A stretch of DNA of 64,000 nucleotides, taken from contig CAVUYP010000001.1 of assembly GCA_963745755.1 (NCBI GenBank), positions 1,178,001 through 1,242,000 of the forward strand, written 5' to 3'. The translations under genes were made by a program, and so were the position numbers. The stretch comes from RHKX01 sp963745755 (GTDB taxonomy: Bacteria > Actinomycetota > Thermoleophilia > Solirubrobacterales > 70-9). Within the stretch, counting starts at the first letter, position 1. Every line of letters starts with the position of its first letter. This document shows, piece after piece, positions 7,150 to 15,337 of the stretch. A model generated the notes under the pieces. The model searched no databases, was not told the DNA's origin, and saw only the letters and a program-made list of their open reading frames with translations.

Positions 7150-9126
7150 TCAGGCGGGCTGCGGCGACCGCCCGCTGCGCCCGAGCTCGCGGGAGAGTCG
7201 CTCGATCATCGCGTCGACCTCGGGGGACTCGGAGTGCCAGTCGGAGACGAGCTCGCCGAGGCACTCGCGACGGGCGCTGACGAGCCGTGCGCAGACGTCC
7301 ATCCCCGCTGTGGTCAGCTTCAGGCCGCCGGGTTCGAGGAAGCCGAGATCGCGCAGGTGATCGCGGGCGGCAGCGAGCCGCTCGCTGTCATCGGCGGTGC
7401 GGGCCTCGAGCGCCGAGGCGGGGATCGAGCCGCCCTCGGATCGGCCGATCAGCCATGCCTCGGCCGGGGTCACGTCGATCCCGGCGCGCTCGGTGACCGA
7501 TGCGATGAACCGGCGGGTGCGCTCGCGGCCGACGAGACGGCTCAGCTCACGGGTTATCTCGCCGATCGAGCTGGCCTGCTGTGGCGCCGCGAACGCGTCA
7601 CCGAGATCGCTCGTCTCGACGGTCTTGCGAAGCGGGCGCTCCTCGAGGAACCAGGAGAGGACGAAGGCAACGGCAACGACGCAGCCGGCGATCAGGAACA
7701 CGGTCGAAAGCGAATCGGTGAAGGAGGCGACGTAGGCGTCGCGGACCGGTGCCGGCAGGCCGAGCAGCTCGGTCGGGTCGAATCCGGCCGTGTCGAGGGC
7801 GCCCGCTCCCGAGCTGCTCGACGGCAGGTTGCCGGCGAGCTCCGCAGTCAGGCGGTTGGCGAAGATCGCGCCGAGGATCGCCGTGCCGAGCGAGCCGCCG
7901 ATCGAACGGAACAGGGTCGCCGCCGACGTGGCGACGCCGAGCTGCGAGTAGGGCACCGCGTTCTGGACCGCCAGGATCAGCACCTGCATGACACAGCCCA
8001 GCCCGACGCCGAGGACGAGCATGTAGAGGGCGGTCGCGAGCGAGCCGGTCTCGGAGTCGAGCCGCGAGAGCAACAGCATCCCGACCGTGGCCAGGGCGGT
8101 GCCGATGATCGGAAACATCTTGTAGCGGCCGCTGCGGCTGATCAGCTGTCCGGAGATGACCGAGGCGGTCAGCAGCCCCGCCATCAGCGGCAGCAGCTGC
8201 AGGCCGGAGGCGGTCGGCGACAGCCCGTGGACGATCTGCTGGAACAGGGGCAGGTAGGTGAGCGATCCGAACAGCGCGAAGCCGACGATCAGCCCGACTG
8301 CGCTGGTGACCCGGAAGACGGGGTTGCGGAAGAGCTCCGGCGGCAGCACCGGCTCGGTGGCACGCTTCTCGGTTCGCAAGAACAGCACGAGCGCGGCAAC
8401 GGCGATCACGCCGAGTCCGACGATCCGGGGCGATCCCCATCCGTAGGTGGTGCCGCCGAGCGTCGTCAGCAGGACCAGGGCCGAGAGGCCCGTCCCGAGC
8501 AGCAGCGTGCCGAGGTAGTCGACCCGGTGCTGCTTGCGCTCGGAGACGCTCGGCAGCGCCACCGCCAGGGCCGCGAGGGCGAGCAGGCCGAGCGGCACGT
8601 TGACGTAGAAGATCCAGCGCCAGCTCGCGTGGGTCGTGAAGAAGCCGCCGATCAGCGGACCGGCGACGCTGGCGAACCCGAACACCGCTCCGAACAACCC
8701 CATGTAGCGACCCCGCTCCCGCGGCGAGACCACGTCGCCGATCGCGGCCTGCGCACTGACCATCAGCCCACCGCCGCCGAGCCCCTGAAGCGCCCGGAAA
8801 GCGATCAGCTCGGTCATTCCCTGCGCGAGGCCGCAGAGGATCGATCCGATCAGGAACAGGACCAGTGCCCCCTGGAGGACGACCTTGCGCCCGTAGAGAT
8901 CGCCGAGCTTGCCGTACAGCGGCGTGACGATCGTGATCGCCAGCAGATACGAGGTCACGACCCACGACAGGTGCTCGAGGCCGCCGAGCTCGCCGACGAT
9001 CGTCGGCAGCGCCGTCGAGACGATCGTCTGATCGAGCGCCGCCAGCAGCATCGCCAGCATCAACGCGGCGATGACGATCCGGACCCGCCGCCGGTCGGGC
9101 CGCTGGGCCTGCGCCTGCTCGTTCAC
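7150..9126 (-). CDS. DHA2-family MFS drug:H+ antiporter with extra C-terminal domain
   Basis: 658 aa. The N-terminal about 500 residues have 14 hydrophobic segments, the DHA2 signature LDQTIVSTALPTIVGEL in TM1, loop motif LYGKLGDLYGRK and antiporter motif C (FGFASVAGPLIGG), as in EmrB/QacA exporters. About 140 further cytoplasmic residues (from EITRELSRLVGRERTRRF) contain a helix-rich segment ending in LRDLGFLEPGGLKLTTAGMD, which looks like a MarR-type winged helix. The GTG start follows TATCGT by 8 nt. It probably exports a lipophilic compound. Confidence 0.85.
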   Translation of the reverse strand: MNEQAQAQRPDRRRVRIVIAALMLAMLLAALDQTIVSTALPTIVGELGGLEHLSWVVTSYLLAITIVTPLYGKLGDLYGRKVVLQGALVLFLIGSILCGLAQGMTELIAFRALQGLGGGGLMVSAQAAIGDVVSPRERGRYMGLFGAVFGFASVAGPLIGGFFTTHASWRWIFYVNVPLGLLALAALAVALPSVSERKQHRVDYLGTLLLGTGLSALVLLTTLGGTTYGWGSPRIVGLGVIAVAALVLFLRTEKRATEPVLPPELFRNPVFRVTSAVGLIVGFALFGSLTYLPLFQQIVHGLSPTASGLQLLPLMAGLLTASVISGQLISRSGRYKMFPIIGTALATVGMLLLSRLDSETGSLATALYMLVLGVGLGCVMQVLILAVQNAVPYSQLGVATSAATLFRSIGGSLGTAILGAIFANRLTAELAGNLPSSSSGAGALDTAGFDPTELLGLPAPVRDAYVASFTDSLSTVFLIAGCVVAVAFVLSWFLEERPLRKTVETSDLGDAFAAPQQASSIGEITRELSRLVGRERTRRFIASVTERAGIDVTPAEAWLIGRSEGGSIPASALEARTADDSERLAAARDHLRDLGFLEPGGLKLTTAGMDVCARLVSARRECLGELVSDWHSESPEVDAMIERLSRELGRSGRSPQPA

Positions 9127-9219
9127 CGCGGGAGACGATAGTCAGCCCGGCGCTCGATTCCGGCAGCGCCTGGCCCCCCTCCAGGATGTTGGAGGAATCT
9201 CAGGCACTGCCGCCGCCGG

Positions 9220-11643
9220 CTAGCGCCCGCGGCGCTGGAACTCGAGGACCTGCTGGAAGGTCGGCCGGTTCGTCGTCGGGAACCTGGTCGAGAGCAACCC
9301 GGGGGAGAAGCCGGTGGTGCTCGCCTGCCCGCGCCAGCTCGCCGGATCGCCGCCGAACTCGGCCGCGAGGCTGTCGGCGCTGGCGTCGACCGCATCCCAG
9401 AGCGAGGCCCGGCACCGTGGCAGCGAGCCCTTGCCGCAATAGGAGAGGTTGAAGCGACCGCGGACCCGGCGGTCCAGCAGCGTCCGCAGGTCCTTGTCGA
9501 CGTACGACTCGCCGGACAGGCCCCCGAGGTTGCGGACAGCGTTGAGGTCGCCGAGCAGGGCGCCGAAGCGCGGCTCCATGACCGCCTCGGCGATCGGCCT
9601 CCAGGCCCTGTCCATGACCGTCGGCCCGGCCTCGTCGTAGGTGCCGTCGAGGTCTGCGTCGAGGCGCGGCGCGTCGCGCTTCACCCAGTCGTCGAGCAGC
9701 GCGACCACCTGCGCGTCACGGGCGCTCGGTGCCGGTCCGCTCCGCAGCACCTTGCTGACGACCGGCCAGACCGGCGACCTCACGTCCTCGGTCGCGGCGC
9801 GGTTCATGATCCCGACGTTGTCGGTGATCTTGGCGCGGCGCGGCCACTGGTCGAACAACTCGACGCGCTGGACGGATCCGTAGGGCTCGTCGTCGCCGTG
9901 CATGAACCCAGGCGCTGACTGGTTGTTCCAGTTGAGCAACAGGCCGTGCGGCCCGCCGACCGCGTGCGGATGCTTGTTGCGGCTCAGATAGCCCTTCCAC
10001 TCGTACTTGCCGGTGCCCAGCGTCGGCAGCCGCCGATCGAGCCCGCGGGCGCGGCGCGGCAGCAGTCCCGACGTGAAGTAGGCGGTCTTGTTGCGCGACG
10101 TGTACGCCCAGTTGAACGTGAAGCCGAACTTGTTGGCGGTCTTGTAGAACCGCTTCGGCGACCGCGCGTCGCCCTCGGTCATGCCCTTCAGGGCCGCCAG
10201 GTTGAGGCCGTCGCGTCCGAACGTCGAACGCTGCCGCGACAGCGCGTAGGGCTTGCCCCCGACCGTTGCGGTCGCGAAGACCGGACCGTGCACGGAGACG
10301 TCGTAGCCGATCGGATCGCCGTTCAGCTCGCCGGCCGAGAAACGGTCGAAGGCCCGGCACCTGCCCCTGTAGCGGTAGTGCGTCGACTCGCTCGTCGGCT
10401 GCGAGCCGTCGGGCTCGCAGAGGCGCTCGGCGAAGACGTCGCGGACGTCGTGGCCGGCCGACGTGAGGCTCCAGGCGTAGTCCTTCGTCCGCCCGATCAG
10501 GATGTACATCGCCAGCCCCGGCACCGCCGCCCCCTGGGCCCTGATCCCAGGCCCGTGCAGATCGATCTGCTGGACGATCTCCGGGTAGTAGTAACCGAGC
10601 TGTGGGCCCATCACCGCCAGCGCGTTGCCGCTCGCCGACCGCTGGCCCGAGGCGACGAGGAAGTTCGATGCCTGCCGGCGAGCCGGGGCCGCCGCGGCCT
10701 CGGCATCGGAGACCCGCGGGTCGACGCTCTCGACCGAGCCGGGATCGACGACGACCGATCCGGTCACCTTGCCGCCGGTGATCGGCCCGTACGGGAAGCG
10801 CCTGTTGATCGTCGTCGGCGCCTCCGGATCCTCGGCGAGCATCACGTCGTCCCAGGCCTTGTAGCCCTTGCGAGCGCCGAGCGAGTCCTCGAGCTTGGCG
10901 AGCAGGTCCGAGTTGGCCGCCTCACCGCCGCCGCCGGCGCCGAAGATCGAGCCGATGAACGCGGTGACCGCGATCACGTCGTTGACCGTCGCCGGCGGCT
11001 CATCGATGTCGTTGGCCGCCCAGTAGGCGTTGATCCCGTCGGCGTAGGCGCGGGCGTCGCTGATCACCTGGCGGCCGTCCTTGCCGTAGGTCCGGATCAG
11101 CAGGCGGCGCTGCTTGCTGACGAGCTTCTCGGTCGCGGCGCTCGGCTCGAACGTCTGGCCGCTCGTCACCAGCGAGAATGCGTCGAGGTTGGGCACGTCG
11201 GCGATGGCGGCCCGGGCCGGGCCGCGCCCGAGCGTCAGCAGCAGGCCGCGATCGCGGGCGGTGGTCCATCCGGCCCCGAAGGCGAGATCGTCGCGCGTCT
11301 TCCCGTAGACGTGGGGAATGCCGTAGGCGTCGTAGATCAGCCGCAGCCCGGGTCGACCTGTCTCCTCCTCGTGGGCGTCGCCGATCGGGGCGAAGTCCTC
11401 AGGCAGAAACAGCGCGTCGATGTCGGCGTTGGTGACCTGGTCGCGCAGCGGCGTCAGGCCGCTGTAGAGCGGCAGCTGGTCGGTCGAGTTCTCGGTGAAC
11501 GGCAGGCCGCCGTAGTTGCCCGGAGGGAGGATGTAGCGGGCGGTGTCGCCGTTGCCCTCGGCGGCCGACGCCGAAGCGGCGGGAATGATCACGGCGACGG
11601 CGATCGCGCAAAGAACGATCAGAAACGACCTGGCACGGCTCAC
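9220..11643 (-). CDS. secreted penicillin-acylase-family Ntn-hydrolase
   Basis: The GTG at 11643 is preferred over a TTG at 11661 because GAGAGGGAG lies just upstream of it. A signal peptide (SFLIVLCAIAVAVIIPAASASA) precedes an about 780-aa body typical of the penicillin amidase/quorum-quenching acylase family. The chain-cleavage site and Ser nucleophile lie in RRQASNFLVASGQRSASGN, followed by YPEIVQQIDLHGPG and SLTSAGHDVRDVF. It hydrolyses an amide, possibly an acyl-homoserine lactone or cyclic lipopeptide side chain; the substrate is not determinable. It acts outside the membrane. Confidence 0.85.
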   Translation of the reverse strand: MSRARSFLIVLCAIAVAVIIPAASASAAEGNGDTARYILPPGNYGGLPFTENSTDQLPLYSGLTPLRDQVTNADIDALFLPEDFAPIGDAHEEETGRPGLRLIYDAYGIPHVYGKTRDDLAFGAGWTTARDRGLLLTLGRGPARAAIADVPNLDAFSLVTSGQTFEPSAATEKLVSKQRRLLIRTYGKDGRQVISDARAYADGINAYWAANDIDEPPATVNDVIAVTAFIGSIFGAGGGGEAANSDLLAKLEDSLGARKGYKAWDDVMLAEDPEAPTTINRRFPYGPITGGKVTGSVVVDPGSVESVDPRVSDAEAAAAPARRQASNFLVASGQRSASGNALAVMGPQLGYYYPEIVQQIDLHGPGIRAQGAAVPGLAMYILIGRTKDYAWSLTSAGHDVRDVFAERLCEPDGSQPTSESTHYRYRGRCRAFDRFSAGELNGDPIGYDVSVHGPVFATATVGGKPYALSRQRSTFGRDGLNLAALKGMTEGDARSPKRFYKTANKFGFTFNWAYTSRNKTAYFTSGLLPRRARGLDRRLPTLGTGKYEWKGYLSRNKHPHAVGGPHGLLLNWNNQSAPGFMHGDDEPYGSVQRVELFDQWPRRAKITDNVGIMNRAATEDVRSPVWPVVSKVLRSGPAPSARDAQVVALLDDWVKRDAPRLDADLDGTYDEAGPTVMDRAWRPIAEAVMEPRFGALLGDLNAVRNLGGLSGESYVDKDLRTLLDRRVRGRFNLSYCGKGSLPRCRASLWDAVDASADSLAAEFGGDPASWRGQASTTGFSPGLLSTRFPTTNRPTFQQVLEFQRRGR

Positions 11644-11837
11644 TGCTGACTCCCTCTCCAATGCGACCCTCCAGCCGCAGACTCTCCCGGACGCGGGGAT
11701 TATTACCAGGGGAACCGCTGCTTCGTGCCGGTTCTCCTCCCCGCCGCCGAGATTCGTAGCGCCGTTTTAGCGCCCGGTTACCGGCGGTTGAGGGGCGGGT
11801 GCCAGCTTGGCAGCGAGCAACCAGGAGGAGGACCCTA

Positions 11838-12050
11838 ATGCCCCAGATAATCATCACCACCGATGGGCCGGGCGGCAACGGAGCCACCGAGGTGCATCGC
11901 GAGCGGATCAATCCGGCCGACTTCGAGACCGAGACCGCGAGCATGCTGCTGATCGAGCGGATCGGCTGGGCGCTCAGCGACGCCGACCAGCTCGAGCACA
12001 CGCTCGAGCCGACCGCAGACGCCAATGCCGAGCCCCCCGCCGCCGGCTGA
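11838..12050 (+). CDS. small hypothetical protein, 70 aa
   Basis: The ATG at 11838 follows AGGAGGAGG at 11823-11831. The protein begins MPQIIITTDGPGG and is acidic, without membrane segments (ERINPADFETETASMLLIERI, SDADQLEHTLEP). I recognise no family. The gene is convergent with the dehalogenase and followed by a strong hairpin. Confidence 0.6.
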   Translation: MPQIIITTDGPGGNGATEVHRERINPADFETETASMLLIERIGWALSDADQLEHTLEPTADANAEPPAAG

Positions 12051-12086
12051 GCCGGCGGTCGCACTCCAGCCCCGGCCGCAGGCCCG

Positions 12087-12114
12087 GGGAAAGCCCGCCT
12101 CGGCGGGCTTTCCC
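12087..12114. terminator. bidirectional terminator hairpin
   Basis: A perfect 13-bp stem (GGGAAAGCCCGCC / GGCGGGCTTTCCC) with a 2-nt turn lies between the convergent 70-aa gene (ends 12050) and the dehalogenase gene (ends 12138). The stem has an A run on one side and a T run on the other, so it can serve both strands. Confidence 0.75.
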
Positions 12115-12137
12115 GGCGCCGTCGGGCGCGCGGCGGC

Positions 12138-13046
12138 TCAGTTCGGCGCCGCGTCGATGCCGGCGTGCCAGGCGGCGATCTCCCGGCCGATCAGGTGCGG
12201 GTTGTCCTCCTGCAGATAGTGGATCCCGGGCCCGATGCCGACGATCTCGAGGTTCGGGAGATGGGACTGGGCCCAGGCCGCCCGCGCCGGTGAGATCAGC
12301 CCGCCGGGCTCGGCCGTGAGGAGCAGCTTCGGAAGCTGCGATCGCTGCAGCTTGCCGCTGTAGGTCTCGACGGCGGCGGTGACGTCGGCGGGCTTGCCGT
12401 CGATCGGGATGTCGCACGGCATCCGCCGGATCGGCCTGCGGCTGCGCCAGGTCGGAAACGGCTCCAGGTAGCGCTCGAGCTCCGCGTCGCTGAGGTCGCG
12501 AACGATCGCCTCGGGGAGCACCTTCTTCAGGAACGCGTTCATCGGCACGATCATGGCCCAGCCGATCCCCGGCGTCCTGAACAGGCGAAACCCCAGCTTG
12601 AAGTCCTTCGGGAACTGATCCCAGCTCGCGGCCGCGAGGATCGCCTCCATGAAGGCCAGCCCCTTGACGTTGTCCTCGTTGCGCATCGCGTAATCGAAGC
12701 CGATCGCCGATCCCCAGTCGTGGATCACGAAGGTGATGTTGCTGAGGCCGAGCGCCGCGATGAACCCGTCCACGTAGCGCACGTGATCGAAGAACCGGTA
12801 GCCGATGTCGGGCTTGTCCGACCTGCCGAAGCCGATCAGATCGGGCGCGATGCAACGACCCTGCGCGGAGAGGTGGGGGATGACGTTCCGCCACAGATAC
12901 GACGAGGTCGGGTTGCCGTGCAGGAAGAGGATCGGATCGCCGGCCCCGGATTCGACGTAGTGCATCCGCGAGCCCTCGACCTCGACGAAGTGCGACTCGA
13001 ACGGGAACTCAGCCGATATCTCCTCCCGTTCGGCGATGCGATCCAA
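12138..13046 (-). CDS. dhaA: haloalkane dehalogenase-like alpha/beta-hydrolase
   Basis: About 300 aa. Motif FLHGNPTSSYLWRNVIP provides the oxyanion Asn, and VIHDWGSAIGF provides an Asp nucleophile followed by a halide-binding Trp, the mark of haloalkane dehalogenases. The catalytic His is in GIHYLQEDNP. It would cleave carbon-halogen bonds with water. The TTG at 13046 lies inside a TAGGTT hexamer (minus strand); an in-frame ATC at 13037, 7 nt after that hexamer, is an alternative start consistent with other genes here. Distinguishing this from an epoxide hydrolase rests on the DWG and Asn motifs. Confidence 0.8.
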   Translation of the reverse strand: MDRIAEREEISAEFPFESHFVEVEGSRMHYVESGAGDPILFLHGNPTSSYLWRNVIPHLSAQGRCIAPDLIGFGRSDKPDIGYRFFDHVRYVDGFIAALGLSNITFVIHDWGSAIGFDYAMRNEDNVKGLAFMEAILAAASWDQFPKDFKLGFRLFRTPGIGWAMIVPMNAFLKKVLPEAIVRDLSDAELERYLEPFPTWRSRRPIRRMPCDIPIDGKPADVTAAVETYSGKLQRSQLPKLLLTAEPGGLISPARAAWAQSHLPNLEIVGIGPGIHYLQEDNPHLIGREIAAWHAGIDAAPN

Positions 13047-13052
13047 CCTATC

Positions 13053-13265
13053 TCAGCGCCGCTCGCCGGGATCGGCCCGACCCGCCTCGGCGGCCGGGCG
13101 CACGGCGGACCGATCGCGGCCCGGCAGGCGCGCTGCGACGATCGCGCGGAGCCGGCGGACCCGCGCGCTCGCGGCCGTCGCGACCGCCGCCAGGCCGACG
13201 CCGCTGAGCGCCGCCAGCAGCTCCTCGAGCGGGAAGCCGGCCACGTGAGCGATCAGCGGATTCAT
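13053..13265 (-). CDS. small hypothetical membrane-anchored protein, 70 aa
   Basis: It begins MNPLIAHVAGFPLEELLAAL and has one hydrophobic stretch (LLAALSGVGLAAVATAAS) followed by a strongly basic tail. Its ATG lies 1 nt after the stop of the zinc-ribbon gene, so it is the third gene of the coxG operon. No function is assigned. Confidence 0.5.
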   Translation of the reverse strand: MNPLIAHVAGFPLEELLAALSGVGLAAVATAASARVRRLRAIVAARLPGRDRSAVRPAAEAGRADPGERR

Positions 13266-13266
13266 C

Positions 13267-13527
13267 TCAACGGCCCCCGCCGGCGTCCTCGTGCTCCTCG
13301 TAGCGGGCGACGTTGACCGTCGAGCAGCGGCCGCAGCGGACCCGGACCTTCTTGGTCATCTGGATCTGCTGCATCGAGGCTGCGAGAACGTTCCCGCAGC
13401 TGACGCAGACATAGTCGTCGGGGCCGTTGCCGCGGAACGCGGGGCGGCCGGGATCGTCCTGGATCGCGGTGCCGGCGTCGAAGGGAACCTCCCCCTCGCG
13501 GATCTCGCGCATCACGACCGTCGCCAT
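13267..13527 (-). CDS. small zinc-ribbon protein, 86 aa
   Basis: Two CxxC pairs (CVSCGN and CGRC, about 27 residues apart) indicate a zinc ribbon; the N-terminus is MATVVMREIREGEVPFD. It lies between coxG and a 70-aa membrane protein with almost no spacing, so it is co-transcribed with coxG. A role in CO dehydrogenase maturation is only a guess from context. Confidence 0.6.
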   Translation of the reverse strand: MATVVMREIREGEVPFDAGTAIQDDPGRPAFRGNGPDDYVCVSCGNVLAASMQQIQMTKKVRVRCGRCSTVNVARYEEHEDAGGGR

Positions 13528-13531
13528 CTGC

Positions 13532-13963
13532 CTAGATCTCGCCGAGCTTGCCGGTGAAATCGGTGATCAGCCCGTCGAGCACCCCGACGACGACGCCCTC
13601 CCCCATCGACGCGGCCTTGCCGGTGATCTGCGCCCTGGTGTGGATCCGCCCGCCGCCGTCTTCGAGCTGGAAGACGACGTCGGCGTTGGCGTGTCCCTGG
13701 CCCTCCGAGTCCTTGGACTTGATCCGCAACAGGGCGCGGTGGGCTTCGGGGTCCTTCTCGGCGACCTCGACGGTGCCGACGAACTTCATCGACATCGCCC
13801 CCATCGTCAGGACGATCTCGGCCTTGACGGAGTCCGGACCGGTCGTCTCGAGCACGCGGCCGCCCTCGACGGCGGGGATGACCCGCTCGAGGTCGGTGAC
13901 CGCTGCGAAGCTCTCGTCGATCGGCTTCGCGGTGGTGAACGAATGGTCGAGTTCGGTTGCCAT
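13532..13963 (-). CDS. coxG: CoxG-type SRPBCC protein
   Basis: 143 aa with the CoxG layout: FTTAKPIDESFAAVTDLERV at the start, a central VGTVEVAEKD, and a C-terminal helix ending ITDFTGKLGEI. CoxG proteins belong to the SRPBCC (START-like) fold and are linked to membrane recruitment or maturation of aerobic CO dehydrogenase. AAGGAGAG lies just before the ATG. It heads a three-gene operon separate from the main cox cluster, divergent from the YceI-like gene. Confidence 0.85.
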   Translation of the reverse strand: MATELDHSFTTAKPIDESFAAVTDLERVIPAVEGGRVLETTGPDSVKAEIVLTMGAMSMKFVGTVEVAEKDPEAHRALLRIKSKDSEGQGHANADVVFQLEDGGGRIHTRAQITGKAASMGEGVVVGVLDGLITDFTGKLGEI

Positions 13964-13992
13964 ATATCTCTCCTTGGTCGGGCGCCTGACTC

Positions 13993-13998
13993 TATGCT
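13993..13998 (+). promoter_or_regulatory. -10 hexamer TATGCT of YceI-like gene
   Basis: TATGCT is followed by the 6-nt spacer CGGCGC and the proposed ATC start at 14005. It is divergent from the coxG promoter region. Confidence 0.5.
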
Positions 13999-14004
13999 CG
14001 GCGC

Positions 14005-14542
14005 ATCTCGGTTCGATCAGGTAAGCATCAGCTCGGCCCCGGGGACGCCACCCTCTCGGTGCGAACGGGGCGGACCGGAGCGGCTGCGAAGGCCGGTCAC
14101 GACCTCGTCATCGAGGTCGGCACCTGGCGGGCGACGCTGGTCCTCGGCGAGGCGGCCGAGGAGACGACCGTCGAGTTGACCGCCGACGCCTCGTCGCTGC
14201 GCGTGATCGAGGGCACGGGTGGGATGCAGGCCCTCGGCGACGACGACAAGCGCAACATCGAGCAGACGATCGACGACGAGATCCTCAAGCGCGAGGAGAT
14301 CGCCTTCCGCTCGACCGCGGCGGCGGCCGGTGACGACGGGCGGATCAGCGTCGACGGGAGATCTGACGATCCTCGGCCGGACCGAGCCGGTCCGATTCGA
14401 CCTCGAGATCGGCGACGACGGCAGCGTTGCCGCGAGCGCCGTCGTCACCCAGACCGACTGGGGCCTGAAGCCCTACTCGGCGCTGTTCGGCGCCCTCAAG
14501 GTCGCCGACGAGGTCGTGGTCGTGCTCGCAGGTCACCTCTAG
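14005..14542 (+). CDS. YceI-like lipid-binding protein, one +1 frameshift, ATC start proposed
   Basis: The frame reads SGKHQLGPGDATLSVRTGRT, then AKAGHDLVIEVGTWRATLVL, as in YceI/polyisoprenoid-binding-like proteins. The second half (DLTILGRTEPVRFDLEIGDD ... TQTDWGLKPYSALFGALKV) is in the next frame after an extra base near 14360. No ATG/GTG/TTG precedes the conserved start in frame after a TGA at 13986-13988; ATC at 14005 sits at the leaderless position. The corrected length is 178 aa. The family binds isoprenoid-like molecules; the role here is unknown. Confidence 0.7.
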
Positions 14543-14548
14543 ATCGCC

Positions 14549-15010
14549 TCAGTCCCGATAGACGGCCTGGGCGTCGAGACCGCCCTCGACGCCGGCCGGC
14601 AGCTCGCCGGTGCCGTGCGCGTACATCGCGATCTCCTCGATCGTCTGGACCTGAGCGGGATCGCCGCCGTCGCCGGCGGCCCAGGCGCCGTTCGACCACG
14701 AGAGGCCGTCCGGGTCGGTCTCGAGCGCGACCCCAGCGAGCAGCCGCGCCTTCTCGCGGATCCTCGCGGTGGCGCTGGCGATCGCCGCCGTCGTTCCGGG
14801 GGACGGCGCGGTGTTGTAGCCGTGCCCGACGCCGAACCGGTTCGTGTCGGCGGGGACGACCTTGACGTCGAGCGCCGGGACGCCGAGCTCGGCGCCGACC
14901 AGCTCCGCGTAGTCGGCGTCTCGCCCGTCGGACTCGGTGGTCAGGCTGAGCACCATCTTGCCGGTCGGATGAACGCGCAGAAACACTGCCCGGTAGGCCT
15001 CGTCAGCCAT
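14549..15010 (-). CDS. stand-alone CO-dehydrogenase large-subunit-like domain
   Basis: 153 aa, aligning by eye with the part of the CoxL encoded at about 19.5-20.0 kb: VHPTGKMVLSLTTESDG vs VHPSGKAVVSISAQTQG, ELGVPALDVKVVPADTNRFG vs ELGIPPEDVEVRHGDTDKSP, then a helix REKARLLAGVALETDPDGLSW and ELPAGVEGGLDAQAVYRD vs PMPAGMEGGLDGQVIYD. The molybdopterin-contacting QGQGHE and GSRSTPVSGA motifs are replaced or missing, so it is unlikely to be catalytic. Its start overlaps the stop of the preceding small Cys protein (TGATG), so it is the last gene of the cox operon. Confidence 0.75.
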   Translation of the reverse strand: MADEAYRAVFLRVHPTGKMVLSLTTESDGRDADYAELVGAELGVPALDVKVVPADTNRFGVGHGYNTAPSPGTTAAIASATARIREKARLLAGVALETDPDGLSWSNGAWAAGDGGDPAQVQTIEEIAMYAHGTGELPAGVEGGLDAQAVYRD

Positions 15011-15210
15011 CACTGATCCTCCTCGTCGTGGTCGGTCTCGGTCGCGGTCTCGCCGCGGCGCCGACGCTCCTGATGGGCGCTCAGCGCGTTGTGCTCCTCG
15101 AGGTCGCAGAAGGCGGGCTGGGGCCCGCCGAGCGGATGCGGCGGGACCGCCGGCCGCTCGCACCCCGGATAGATGCAGTTCTTCGTCTCAGTCGTCTCAG
15201 TCGTCTCCAT
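15010..15210 (-). CDS. small Cys/His protein, 66 aa
   Basis: METTETTETKNCIYPGCERP and then AFCDLEEHNALSAHQERRR: C-x4-C ... C-x4-H suggests a small metal-binding finger. It lies between coxE and the coxL-like domain gene, overlapping the latter by one base. I do not recognise a family; possibly an accessory factor for the cox cluster. Confidence 0.55.
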   Translation of the reverse strand: METTETTETKNCIYPGCERPAVPPHPLGGPQPAFCDLEEHNALSAHQERRRRGETATETDHDEEDQ

Positions 15211-15337
15211 CGCTCACCATCCCGGTGTCGTGTTGCCTCTGCTCGGGCCATAGCCGCTCGGCATCGCCACCGAGCTGCCCGGAACCGGCTCGGCGCTCGG
15301 CCACGGCTCCTCCGCATCCTCCGCCTCGGCCGCCGGC

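Noticed and set aside
7234..9141. Plus-strand frame of 635 codons
   Set aside because: Antisense to the DHA2 exporter, which has clear family motifs.
9946..11649. Plus-strand frame of 567 codons
   Set aside because: Antisense to the penicillin-acylase-type gene with signal peptide and catalytic motif.
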